From Pratylenchus scribneri (taxonomy: Eukaryota > Nematoda > Chromadorea > Rhabditida > Pratylenchidae): 64,000 nucleotides of DNA. Under the pieces are notes generated by a model. It ran no database searches. It was not told where the DNA came from and saw nothing but the letters and a program-made list of their open reading frames with translations. Location: NCBI GenBank assembly GCA_030063045.1, contig JAQSEB010000037.1:2170001-2234000 (forward strand), given 5' to 3'. This document shows positions 12,806 to 61,447 of this stretch, one piece after another. Every line of letters begins with the position of its first letter. Position 1 is the stretch's first letter. A program made the translations under genes and the position numbers.

Positions 12806-13355
12806 TAAAAGAAAATTTAAAATCATTTCCAATTTCTATATTTATCCAAACTATTTTATTTTTAATAAGGTAAAAATGCTTAAAAATAATAAATAATCAA
12901 TCGAAGGTCATCATTATTCACATTTTTCGAAACTCTGAAAATTAAATGAAGCAATTTTCATACCAAAATCTGCCGAATCAATTCCCTCTGGATTCTCAAA
13001 GGAGGCTAATTTAATAGACTAAAAGGGGGAATTGAATGACCAATCAAATCCGCCATCCATTTTTCGCCTCAAACTGGTTTCATTTTTGCCCCCTCAAAAT
13101 ATTCTTCCCCTTGGGCAGTTCATTGATTCCTTCCCTTCTATAATTCTGCGCCATCGGCTGCCAACTATTTTATTCTCCTCCAACATTTTTCATTTCATTC
13201 AAAATTGCCCCAAGAAATTTTTCAATTTTACAGTTATCCACCGCTTAATTGAAATAATTTTTAACTAAAAGTTTTCAATTAAGTTTAAAATTGGATTTCC
13301 CATTTTAATCTCATTTAATCCATCGCAAAAAATCATCAATATAAAATCAATTTTG
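12806..13355. other. Gene-free AT-rich stretch after TMEM231
   Basis: Downstream flank of the TMEM231 homologue. Possible polyadenylation hexamers are present (for example near 12886). The short ORF at 13032-13268 has no domain or splice context. I see nothing else. Confidence 0.4.
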
Positions 13356-14025
13356 AGAAGGAATTCCGCTTGTTTTGCTTAGAATAATTCCGCCTATTTT
13401 GCACTAAATAATTCCGCCTATTTTGCACTAAATAATTCCGCCTGTTTTGCACTAAATAATTCCGCCTGTTTTGCACTAAATAATTCCGCCTGTTTTGCAC
13501 TAAATAATTCCCCATGTTTTGCTTAGAATAATTCCGCCTATTTTGCACTAAATAATTCCGCCTATTTTGCATTAAATAATTCCGCCTGTTTTGCACTAAA
13601 TAATTCCGCCTGTTTTGCACTAAATAATTCCGCCTATTTTGCACTAAATAATTCCGCCTATTTGCACTAAATAATTCCGCCTGTTTTGCACTAAATAATT
13701 CCGCCTGTTTTGCACTAAATAATTCCCCATGTTTTGCTTAGAATAATTCCGCCTATTTTGCACTAAATAATTCCGCCTATTTTGCATTAAATAATTCCGC
13801 CTGTTTTGCACTAAATAATTCCGCCTGTTTTGCACTAAATAATTCCGCCTATTTTGCACTAAATAATTCCGCCTATTTGCACTAAATAATTCCGCCTATT
13901 TTGCACTAAATAATTCCGTCTGTTTTGCACTAAATAATTCCGCCTGTTTTGCACTAAATAATTCCGCCTGTTTTGCACTAAATAATTCCGCCTGCTTTGC
14001 ATTAAATAATTCCGTCTCTTTTCCG
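13356..14025 (-). repeat. 24-bp minisatellite array 2, inverted orientation, about 28 units
   Basis: The same unit as at 4514-6640 but read on the minus strand (TAATTCCGCC, then TTTTGCACTA). Some units carry variants such as CCCCATG and GCTTAGAA. A block of these variants around 13500-13660 is repeated near 13720-13880, indicating local segmental duplication. It is intergenic. Confidence 0.95.
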
Positions 14026-17000
14026 GAAAAAATAAGAATAAATGGCATTAAAAGCTTCGCCATTGCTTCCTACTTAAATGCCAATCAAATAATTAAACTG
14101 AATATTCATATAAAAATAAATTACCTTCTTATCAAATATGTGTTTTCTTCGACACAAAAATCATCCTCACATTCGCATTAAATTGGATTAACAGTCAAAT
14201 CATCTTCTACCAAAAACCCTTTTCGGACCAGCAGAGGGAGTAATGCGCAATCCAAATTCCAATTCATCATCCCCTCTAAATCGCATTTGCCCTTTTCATA
14301 GGCGAATAAAAATAAACCCACACATTTTCCACCTCTTTCAATTTTCCCTTTTTTCCTATGCCCAATTTTGATTTGCGCATCATTTCCTCCCATATTTTTG
14401 CTTTGCACAAAACCGAAACCGGAGGAAGGAATGAAAATGAAGGAAAGAAAGGAAAATTCTGCGCACTTTTCTGATTCTGTTTTGCTGATTTGCCCCTTGC
14501 TCTCCCCCTTTCTTCTTTCCCACATCATTTTCCCCCCTTTTTGCCCTATCGCCGACAATTTTGCCCCTAGTGGCGTCGATTGGAAGGCTCCTCTATTTCC
14601 ATATTCCAAAATTTTGTGTATTTGAGGGAGTTGCGCACGACGAGAAAGGAAGCTTAAATTGGAGCCTTTTCTTCCCATTTTTTATTTCGCGAATTTGGTT
14701 GATTGATTGATTCGAGGGAACATGACACATTTTCATTTGCGCGCCTGGGGCGAATTTGGAATTGGAATCCAAGGAAATAAAAAGAAGGCGCATATTTTGA
14801 TGGGAGATTGGAATTTAGAAAGAATATTTTTGCAAAAAATCATCAAAGTGGTCCATTTTATTCAACGATCAATCAGTGAATATCTAGGCAAAAAAATGGA
14901 GAAGGCCATCGTTTCTCATTTTCTCTTGAACTATTTAAGTAAGGGCCGTCCGCGCACCCAAATATTCACCCATTTTTCAAGGGCATCAGACGGGAGAATG
15001 GACACATTAAGTTAGAGAGGAACTCAATTGAAGGTTAGGTTAACCCAACAAACTTTTATAGGGCAATTTTACCATCATTTTTTTTGCCATTTTCCTATCC
15101 ATTCTTGATCCACAATGATGCAATATTCAATCGAGATTATTTGCCAATCCAATTTGTTCTTTTCCGCATTCCAATATGTTTTTGTGCGCTTTTTTGAGCA
15201 ATCCATCATATTTGGCTTGGAGGTGCATCAAATCACGAGAATATTCTCTCCAATTTTCTCCAAAACAATTTATGACATATTTTTATGCCCCAATTTTTTC
15301 CTGCATGCATTCTGGGGACCAATTTTTTGGTTAATTTATGGAATGGATATTATGGTAGTGTCCCCCTCCTTTTTAATAGGTTAATTCGGCCATCGGCCCC
15401 AATTTATGGGCAACAATGAAGGAGAAGAAAGGACGGGTTAATCGACGGGATCATCTCCCCAAATAATAATAATTCCCTTCATTCTACCTGGCCGTACCTA
15501 TCCGCGCCAATTATTTTAATATTTTTTGCGCATTCAGCAGACCATCAATCCATATGCCTTCCCATTTTTTGTCCAGTTATTTTTGTGTCCATTCTCATTT
15601 AATTTCTTATAAATCACATGAATTTTTTTTGTGAATTTTACAAAAAAAGGGATTTCACTGTGCAATTTAAAAGCTAATTTTGATGAAATAATGAATGATG
15701 GTCATTTTTTTTCCCTGTGTAATTAAATTTCCTCCAATCCTTTTTCATTTAATCAGAAATTAAATCTTGGTTTAAATTTTTTCGAGGCTATATTTGCAGA
15801 AACCACAGTCAAAATACCAATTAAAAAACATTTGACGGATGTTTTTGAAGGAACATTAAATTTTGCTCAAAACTTACTGTTGAGAGGGAGAAAAGAAAAA
15901 ATATCGGTCAATTCAATTAACGCCAATTTCAGAATTTATCCATCCATCATCCGCCGATTAAATTCATTTTAAATTCACTCCAACCAAAATTTTGTTACAA
16001 TGAATTGAAAAATTAGAAAAGGGGAAGAACCGGAAAAACAAAACAAAATGCACAATTCCACCATCCATAATTCCATCCATTTCCCCCATTTTTTACCCAA
16101 TCCCTCATTCATTCATTATTATTTCCCCCACAATTTCTTCCACTACATTTTCGATCGGCGCTTCTCGAAATTTTTATCGTCGGCCGCAGTGTGAAATGGA
16201 AGAGTTTAAGTGGAAATGATGGCCAAAGGAAGGAAGGGGGATTGGTCGTCCTTTTAGCCTGGCTCCGATCGGCCAGCCGGCGGTGGTGATGGTCGCCGTC
16301 GTGGTCGTCGCCCCAGGGGAAGGGGACCCAAAAGTCGATCCATCATCGGCCGAGGCCATCCCCCCAAGCCTCCTCCTCCCTAACCGTCTTCGTCGTTTTG
16401 TTTCCCCCTTCGGTCATCATCATCATCAGCCCCCAGCCCAGATCACCCACCAAAATTTCCCCGCTCACAATCAGCCGCGAGTCGTTTTGGCTGCGAAAGG
16501 AGAATGAAGTTCGTCCCTGCACAAAATTGGGCCGATCTCAATGTCCATCCAGTCCCAGCAAGCCCCACTGGCCCAGTGTCCAATGAATGGTCCTTCCCCC
16601 TATCCCCTCCCCTTGGTGTCCGCTTTTTGTTTTAGCCCAGCTCCATTCATTCATTCCCTCGCGCACAATCCATTCCCTTGTCCTTTTTCATTCCCATTCA
16701 ACCGTCGTCCATTTACCCACCACCGCCGTTGTGGTCCATTCTACTCCATGGACTTCATCCCATCTCCCCTTCTAATTCCCCTTTTCCCCTTCTTGTTGTT
16801 GTTTCGCCGCTCGCGCAGAAGAAAATCCGATGGCAGAGGATTTTGGGGGATGAATGCGCTGTAGAGAAATAGCCGCCACCCGCCAACAGCTGCTCGTCAC
16901 CCATACAGCCGAAATCGCCTGGCGGCGCCAATAACCCAACCCAATCCCTTTTCCTTTAGTTAGGGCGGCATCAGCCAACTTTGCGCATGCAAAAAGAGGG

Positions 17001-18198
17001 GGGAATTGTTCTCAAATCAAGCTGTGGGAGGCGGCAAAAACTCGGGGAAAACGGGCGGAGGATTCTAAGAGCCAGCTACAGCCCATTTCCCTCTATCCCT
17101 TTGCCCACACTAAAATCCCATCCCCCATTGAAGTTTGGTTACCCAAAAGCGCGATTTGATCATGCATGCAAAGGGGAGGCTTACTTATTTAGGTTGAATG
17201 ATTCTTTTGGGTGATTTTTGGGTCCGATTTGATTGCCAATTTTGCCATTTTTATTAAATCCACTGACATTAATCCATACAAATTTAATTTACATTTTTAT
17301 TCATTAATCCTCTTGGATATAAACTTACAATTTCGTAAAGAATATACAAATTAAGTATGTCCATAACTTTTATTGACATTCCCCCAAGGCTCATTCTTGA
17401 TTCATTGACTGATCTACACTCTCCAATTCCCTTCCTCCAATTATTCATTATATCGTATCCACTATTGCCAATAATTTGTAATGTACATTTTGCTCCTCTT
17501 TTTCCCTCCCATTTCCGGAAAATCCACAAAAACAAAAAAGTATCAAACCGTTGATCCACCATTTTTGTCCATGCCGCTGCCATCCCATTCCCCCATTCAT
17601 TCCCTCTATTTATCCCTCTCGTCGATCGTTAATTTTCGAGGGCAACGGACGACGGCGACCCCGTTGGGGTTGTCCTCTATCGATGCAATTGATGTGGGGG
17701 ATTTTGGTTGGGGCTTGGTGGGAGAACATCGATGGCGTAGAATTATGTTTGAGAGGGATGAGAATATATTCATTCATTCATTGGGGGAAAATGGGGGAAT
17801 CGACCGAATCGGGCAAAGGACGCGCTGAGATCGTCGTCCTCTTTTTGGGAGGCTTCTCCGCATTTTCTCCGAATGTTCCTCTAATCCAATTCACGCCAAT
17901 TTCTTCTTTTCAAATGAAAATGAATTCTGTGCCTTCAAGTGGAAGTTGCTGAATGCCGTGATGCTGCAATCCGCACACATTTCCTTTTCCACTTCATTCA
18001 TTTTTGCAATGTATTGCGCATTCAGCAGAAGCCCTTTTTAAGACAGTTAAATTTAAATAAAAATCCATTTAAATTTATTTTTTAAATTTATTTTCCACCA
18101 TAGATAATTCCAAAATAATTTAGAAATTCTAAGAATCCGCATCATTTTAGATCAAGCAAAATTATTCAATTATTAAAAAGGAATAAATTTCCAAGCAA
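14026..18198. other. Intergenic region, GC-richer and pyrimidine-rich, no supported gene
   Basis: About 4.2 kb between array 2 and array 3. The part at about 16150-17960 is clearly richer in GC than the surrounding DNA and is full of CCTTCCC-type pyrimidine tracts and short GGC/GTC repeats. Several overlapping short ORFs occur on both strands (for example 14178-14678 minus, 16541-16864 plus, 17551-17952 plus), but none shows a recognisable domain, signal peptide or consistent splice pattern. It may be regulatory DNA, or an untranslated leader or non-coding transcript upstream of the LRP gene. Confidence 0.4.
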
Positions 18199-18482
18199 AA
18201 CAGGCAGAATTATTCAGTGCAAAATAGGCGAAAATATTTAGTGCAAAACAGGCGGAATTATTTAGTGCAAAATAGGCGGAATTATTTAGTGCAAAATAGG
18301 CGAAAATATTTAGTGCAAAACAGGCGGAATTATTTAGTGCAAAACAGGCGGAATTATTTAGTGCAAAATAGGCGGAATTATTTAGTGCAAAACAGGCGGA
18401 ATTATTTAGTGCAAAATAGGCGGAATTATTTAGTGCAAAATAGGCGGAATTATTTAGTGCAAAACAGGCGGAATAATCTACA
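18199..18482 (+). repeat. 24-bp minisatellite array 3, about 12 units
   Basis: The same unit and orientation as array 1, with some GGCGAAAATATT variants also seen near 6001 and 6241 in array 1. It ends about 340 bp upstream of the LRP start codon, so it sits in the presumed promoter region of that gene. Confidence 0.95.
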
Positions 18483-18817
18483 AAATTATGCCACAGAATT
18501 GCACATTAAATGAATTTTCTTTTATTTTCTCACCTTACTAATATTCCAACTCGTTCGTTCCACTCTCCAAAAATATTCCTCTAAAAATTCTCTTTTCTTC
18601 CTTTTTATTCCCCTCCAATTACTCAAACACCCCTCGCAGCCCCCAGCGCCATACTCCCTTCAATGACCCATTTTGTTTATTGTTTCCCATTGAAAATTAC
18701 CTCAAATTTACGTATTATATAATTGTATTTTCACATAAACATTTTGCTCAACAATTCACTTTTATGCAGATTTTTTCCGCCAAAATGGCGACCTATTGAA
18801 AAAAGCGGGCATCCAGC

Positions 18818-57396
<38,579 letters not shown>

Positions 57397-57731
57397 TTTT
57401 AATAACAATAATTTGAATTGATGTACAAATTTGACAATGCCAATTGCACAAAATTAATTAATATTATTTAACTGTGATTGAAATGAAGAAAAAACCACCT
57501 AAAAATGTGCCCTATTTCCCTCCTCCTCCTCCTCCTCATTCCCAATGTTCATTTTCCCTTCCCTTTTGCCCAAATTTTCCCATAAAAAATCATTTTTGTA
57601 TCCTTGATTTTAAATATTTTTTGTTGAAGAATAAATTTTATAAATTTTAAAAATATTATAATACAATGAATGTTCGAATTAAAATTTATAAAAAAAAATT
57701 AATTATTAAAGGTTATCAGTTAAATCCCTTC
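57397..57731. other. Convergent 3' region between LRP and the first secreted-protein gene
   Basis: It contains the LRP 3' UTR, with an AATAAA at 57630-57635 and a CCTCCTCCTCC tract near 57520. The minus-strand gene stops at 57732, so the two 3' UTRs may overlap. Confidence 0.6.
57630..57635 (+). terminator. Polyadenylation signal for LRP
   Basis: AATAAA about 235 bp after the LRP stop codon, in an AT-rich 3' flank. It is the first clear canonical hexamer downstream. Confidence 0.5.
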
Positions 57732-60558
57732 TCATTCTTCGGGGTCATTCCATCCACCCATTTCGATCACAGTGCCCGGAGGGAACGGGGTTTGTCCATT
57801 GAAGAATTCGATTCGATTCGATTGAAAATGCCATCTTGTTTTGCTTGTTATTGTTGTGGTGGTTGGCATTGGTGTGGTTGGTATTGGTGTTGTGGTTGTT
57901 TTAGTTGTAGCTGTGATTGTTGAAGGCGTTGTAGATGTTGTTGTACTTGAACTTGTTGTACTTGTTGTTGTACTTGTTGTGGTGGTTGTTGTTGTTGTTG
58001 AAGTTGTTGTACTTGTACTTGTTGTTGTTGTTGTTTCTGGTTGGCTCAGTTGGTTCAGGCAATCATCCACTTCCGTGTTGTCTTCAACGTCATCCATGTG
58101 AACCAAATATGTGTAGGTGGGTGAAGGCTAAAAATTTGAAAAATTTACTACATGGGAATTATTTGTGCGAAAAAAACATTGAAAATGGCGAAAAGTTTAT
58201 AGTGATTCAATGATTTGTCCTAGACCACAAAACCCTCCAATGGATAGAACTCATCAAAAAGCATTGTTTGATCAATTTTAAATTAATTTTGAACCAAAAA
58301 CCGCAAGATAGTTTAAACGGTTTAATACATTAATTTTCATCCATTACAAATTATATACTAATCGATGCGATTTGACGAAATATATCGTTTGGGTATAAGG
58401 TTTGGGTGGCTAGGACAAAACATTGAACTGCTATAATCTTTTTGCCATTTTCAATGTTTTTTTCTAAATAAATTGTCTATTATTATTGGTTCATTCAAAC
58501 TCACAAAAAAATATTCTAGTGAACTGTAATCAGAGCATTTAAAAGCCATCGGATTCTTAATATTTTCCCATAATGAAATTGAATAAATTCCATATGATTT
58601 GGAGGCCGCAACTTCATCAGAAATTCTTTTTGGTTGCCAAAATTCATTATTAGAATCTTTCCATTTAGCACAATTGAATTTGTACTGGACACCGTCTGAG
58701 ACAAACTGACAAAAATATTCGCGTAAATTTGGGAAAAATTCAAAAGCCGTGACTTACTGTTGGCTCATCACTTTCGAGATGACAAAATGGAGCATTTTTT
58801 ATATAGCTTTTGTCGCGACGCCTTAAAAATCGAATAAGGATTTATAATGATTCAGAAATTTATCCTAGACCATTAAACCATATATCCAATCAATAGATCT
58901 GGCTTATGTGTAACCAATTTTTAATTAGTTATGAACCAAAAATCGAACAAAAGACGGTTAGAACTAATTTCCTTAATTTTTAATCAAATTATGACAAATT
59001 ATATATCAATCGATGTGTCTCGATCAGTTCTATCGATTAGGTATAAGATTGGAATGTCTAAGAAAAAGTACTGAACCGTTACACATTTGCCATTTTCAGC
59101 ATTATTTTCGCCAAATTTAAATAGTATCCTTAAAATTCCAATCAATTTAAAGGTCATGACAAATTTCAAATAAAGATAAGTGGAATTAGGTTGGGGCCCA
59201 ATTTAATAATACAATGCTAATAATTAAATAGTTTGGGGGAAAATTTTTACAGATTTTGTGCAGAAAAATATTCATCATGATCGCTGTCAATGCATACAGA
59301 AGGCTCCATTCCCTGTGGCGCATTCACAATTCGATATTCCACAAAATTTTCCATTTCCAATGGGACAAGGAAGGCAACTGGCAAAACGATCATCTCGTCG
59401 GTATTACGATGATTGATGACCTGGCTGTCGGTGTTTCCTTGGATATAACTGTGTGGAAATTTGCAAATTTTAATTCAAATGAATGAATATGAAATAGATA
59501 ATTCTGGGATTTGATTAATCCCGGGATTAGCTAACAAGTAAGGGTTGAGCTCTGGTCTGGCTAGCTAATTTCGAGAAACTTAACTTCTAAACATCATACA
59601 ACTGGAGAATAGTCTCTATCGACTCGGAATGGTCGATTTAGTCTGTGAAATTTAAATTTAAAGCCGGTTTAAAAAGTCTTAACTAAAAGTTATGGCTAAG
59701 TGAAATTTTAAAATTTTAAACCGGTTTAACTATGGTCAGAGAAAAGGCTAGGCTAAGGGTGTTAAAGTCTGATTACCGGCGGGACTAAATTTTGTTCGGG
59801 AAGGGGGCATAAGTAGACCTAGCTCTCGCCCGGGCCTTCGCCAGAGGCCTAGCCCCCAGTGGCCTAATTGTAAGATTAGGGGATTAGGCGATAGTCTTCA
59901 AATTATATTTATTTATTTTCTAAAAAATATATGATAAAATAATCGACGTCGAAGTGGGGGGGGGGGGGGGGGGAAACGAACCAAAAAGTGAACATTAATG
60001 GGGAGGAGCGGGTTTAAAAAGGCAGATTGGGGCAATATTTGATTGATGATAGGGTATGTGACAATGGGGGTACCGTAGGATGAATAAGAGAAGCCCTTAT
60101 TAGGCATTTGGTATTGACAGGGCGGCATGGGTTTAAGGGCTAGGTAGAGATATGGCTAACAAGCCCCTAGGTTGCCTAGAAGTCACGATTCCCAAAATTA
60201 GCTAGCAGAACCCGTGCCTAGCTAATTCCCAAAATTAGCTGTAATAAATATATTTTAGTGTTCTTTACATTCCATCCGATCGAATTTGTACGGTGCCAGG
60301 CCACGGCATGCCATTAAGAGTTTTTTTCTGTACCATTCCTTTGAATTTTGTATTCTCCGTTGCACAAAACCATCCTACCAAATCCTCTTTATCAAAATCC
60401 TCAACCCAATTTGGAAGAAACTTTTTTGGCCATGAATATACATTTATTTCCCATCCGTTTCCTTCATTGCTCCAGAATTGTTTGCTTTGTGCCAAATTTG
60501 GTGTTGGAAATGTGGCCAAAAAATGGAGCAAAAAAATTGGAAATAAAAATGTGGACAT
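57732..60558 (-). CDS. Secreted six-cysteine protein with Thr-rich stalk, paralogue A, 5 exons
   Basis: I do not recognise the family. Exons on the minus strand: 60558-60269, 59448-59251, 58806-58758, 58684-58505, 58127-57732, about 370 residues, in frame throughout. A signal peptide, MSTFLFPIFLLHFLATF then PTPNLAQ, begins at the inner ATG; an upstream in-frame ATG at 60648 would bury it. Six cysteines lie in WFCATENTKF, SVCIDSD, APFCHLE, FNCAKW, FKCSDY and DDCLNQ, all matched in paralogue B. After PSPTYTYLVH comes a threonine-rich, mucin-like stretch of about 70 residues, then a conserved tail, NRIEFFNGQTPFPPGTVIEM, and GGWNDPEE. No membrane anchor follows. It is probably an extracellular, heavily O-glycosylated protein. 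A family R2 element sits in intron 4. The exon 4 acceptor (58684) was chosen to keep the frame and similarity to B. Confidence 0.75.
58169..58464. mobile_element. Inverted-repeat element family R2, best-preserved copy
   Basis: The left arm GAAAAAAACATTGAAAATGG, then CGAAAAGTTTATAGTGATTC, is the near-exact reverse complement of the right arm over about 55 bp. It lies in intron 4 of paralogue A. The interior includes AATGGATAGAACTCATCAAA and ACGATATATTTCGTC-like motifs shared with other copies. Confidence 0.8.
58815..59116. mobile_element. Inverted-repeat element family R2, second copy in paralogue A
   Basis: It lies in intron 2 of paralogue A. The right end TGCCATTTTCAGCATTATTT and interior TTATCCTAGACCATTAAACC, CAATCGATGTGTCTCGATCA match the copy at 58169-58464. 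The left arm is more diverged and abuts the AAG acceptor of exon 3. Confidence 0.65.
59755..60125 (+). mobile_element. Interspersed repeat family R1, copy 5
   Basis: It lies in intron 1 of paralogue A. Modules: AGGCCTAGCCCCCAGTGGCC, AGGCAGATTGGGGCAATATT, GGGGTACCGTAGGATGAATA and CCCTTATTAGGCATTTGGTA. It carries an 18-base G run at 59956-59973. Confidence 0.65.
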
Positions 60559-61447
60559 TTTTGATGAAAAATTGATGATTGAATGTGAAAAAAGGGGCAG
60601 AAAACAAAATTTCTTCACGTTTTTTAATTGAATTAATTTATTCGACATACTTACAAAAATAAGTAGAACAAAAATAAATGGAAATGATCAATTCAGTCTG
60701 GGGCAATCAACGTGGGATTAACGTGGCAAACAAATACGGTATTCTATAAAATATAAAAAGATTCATGATGCTAATGAAATATATAGTAGTATTAGTATAT
60801 ATTCTTTCCTATCGTGAGGAATAATTATTTTCAACCCCTCAAAAATTAGAAAAATTAGGGCTTAAAATTCATTCATTTATGGACATTTTTGAACTAATTA
60901 GATGATTTATTAAAGTTTTAGATAAGAAAATACAAATATTTTTAGGTTTTCATGCCATTTATGGATCCTCAAAGTCGAGGGCGAAGACTGTCTGAAGGAA
61001 TTATTAGAGAGTGGGGCGTGGGGAATTACGATATGAGTATATACGGTATGCGAATTTACCATTTATCCAATCACCACACCAATCAGCTTCTTATGTTACT
61101 TAAGGTTTAGAGTCAATCCAAAATGCATACAGCACAAAATACACGCTATCTTCATGTCTGCTAGGAATAAGGTTAGGGAGTAGGGATAGAGTAAAAGAAT
61201 TATGGATTGTATATGTTTTGACATTTGGGTAAATATTATATAAGTTTAGGGTTGAATTCGTTATTTATCAAATTCATAACACAATTTGTGTCCTCTGAAT
61301 TCTTGGTTACAATTTCATTTGTATTTTAATTGTTAAATAAATTTATTCATAAATTAATTGACAAATGGCATTATATATAAAAAATACAATCAATTACAAA
61401 TTATGCAAAATTAAAATCAATTAAATCCTCTCATTCCTCCTTATCAT
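60559..61447. other. Intergenic region between paralogues A and B
   Basis: Promoter side of paralogue A and 3' flank of paralogue B (minus-strand AATAAA at 61342-61347). It includes a family R6 repeat at about 60725-61050. No other gene is supported. Confidence 0.55.
60725..61050. repeat. Interspersed repeat family R6, copy 3
   Basis: Shared phrases are CCCCTCAAAAATTAGAAAAA, TGGACATTTTTGAAC, ATGGATCCTCAAAGTCGAGG and GGGGAATTACGATATGAGTA. AATACGGTAT-like motifs occur at both ends. Confidence 0.5.

Noticed and set aside
13356..14025. CRISPR-like array
   Set aside because: Head-to-tail repeats with no unique spacers, in a eukaryotic genome. It is a minisatellite.
14178..14678. 166-codon minus-strand ORF as a gene
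   Set aside because: No domain, no signal peptide and no splice partners; the composition is that of the surrounding purine-rich strand.
15115..15384. 89-codon hydrophobic ORF
   Set aside because: Hydrophobicity follows from T-rich sequence; no homology or exon context was seen.
16174..17952. Cluster of overlapping ORFs in the GC-rich block
   Set aside because: They overlap in several frames and on both strands with low-complexity products, as expected from biased composition without selection for a frame.
57841..58101. Plus-strand ORF of Val/Leu-rich protein
   Set aside because: It is the complement of the Thr-rich exon of paralogue A, which has spliced, conserved flanks.
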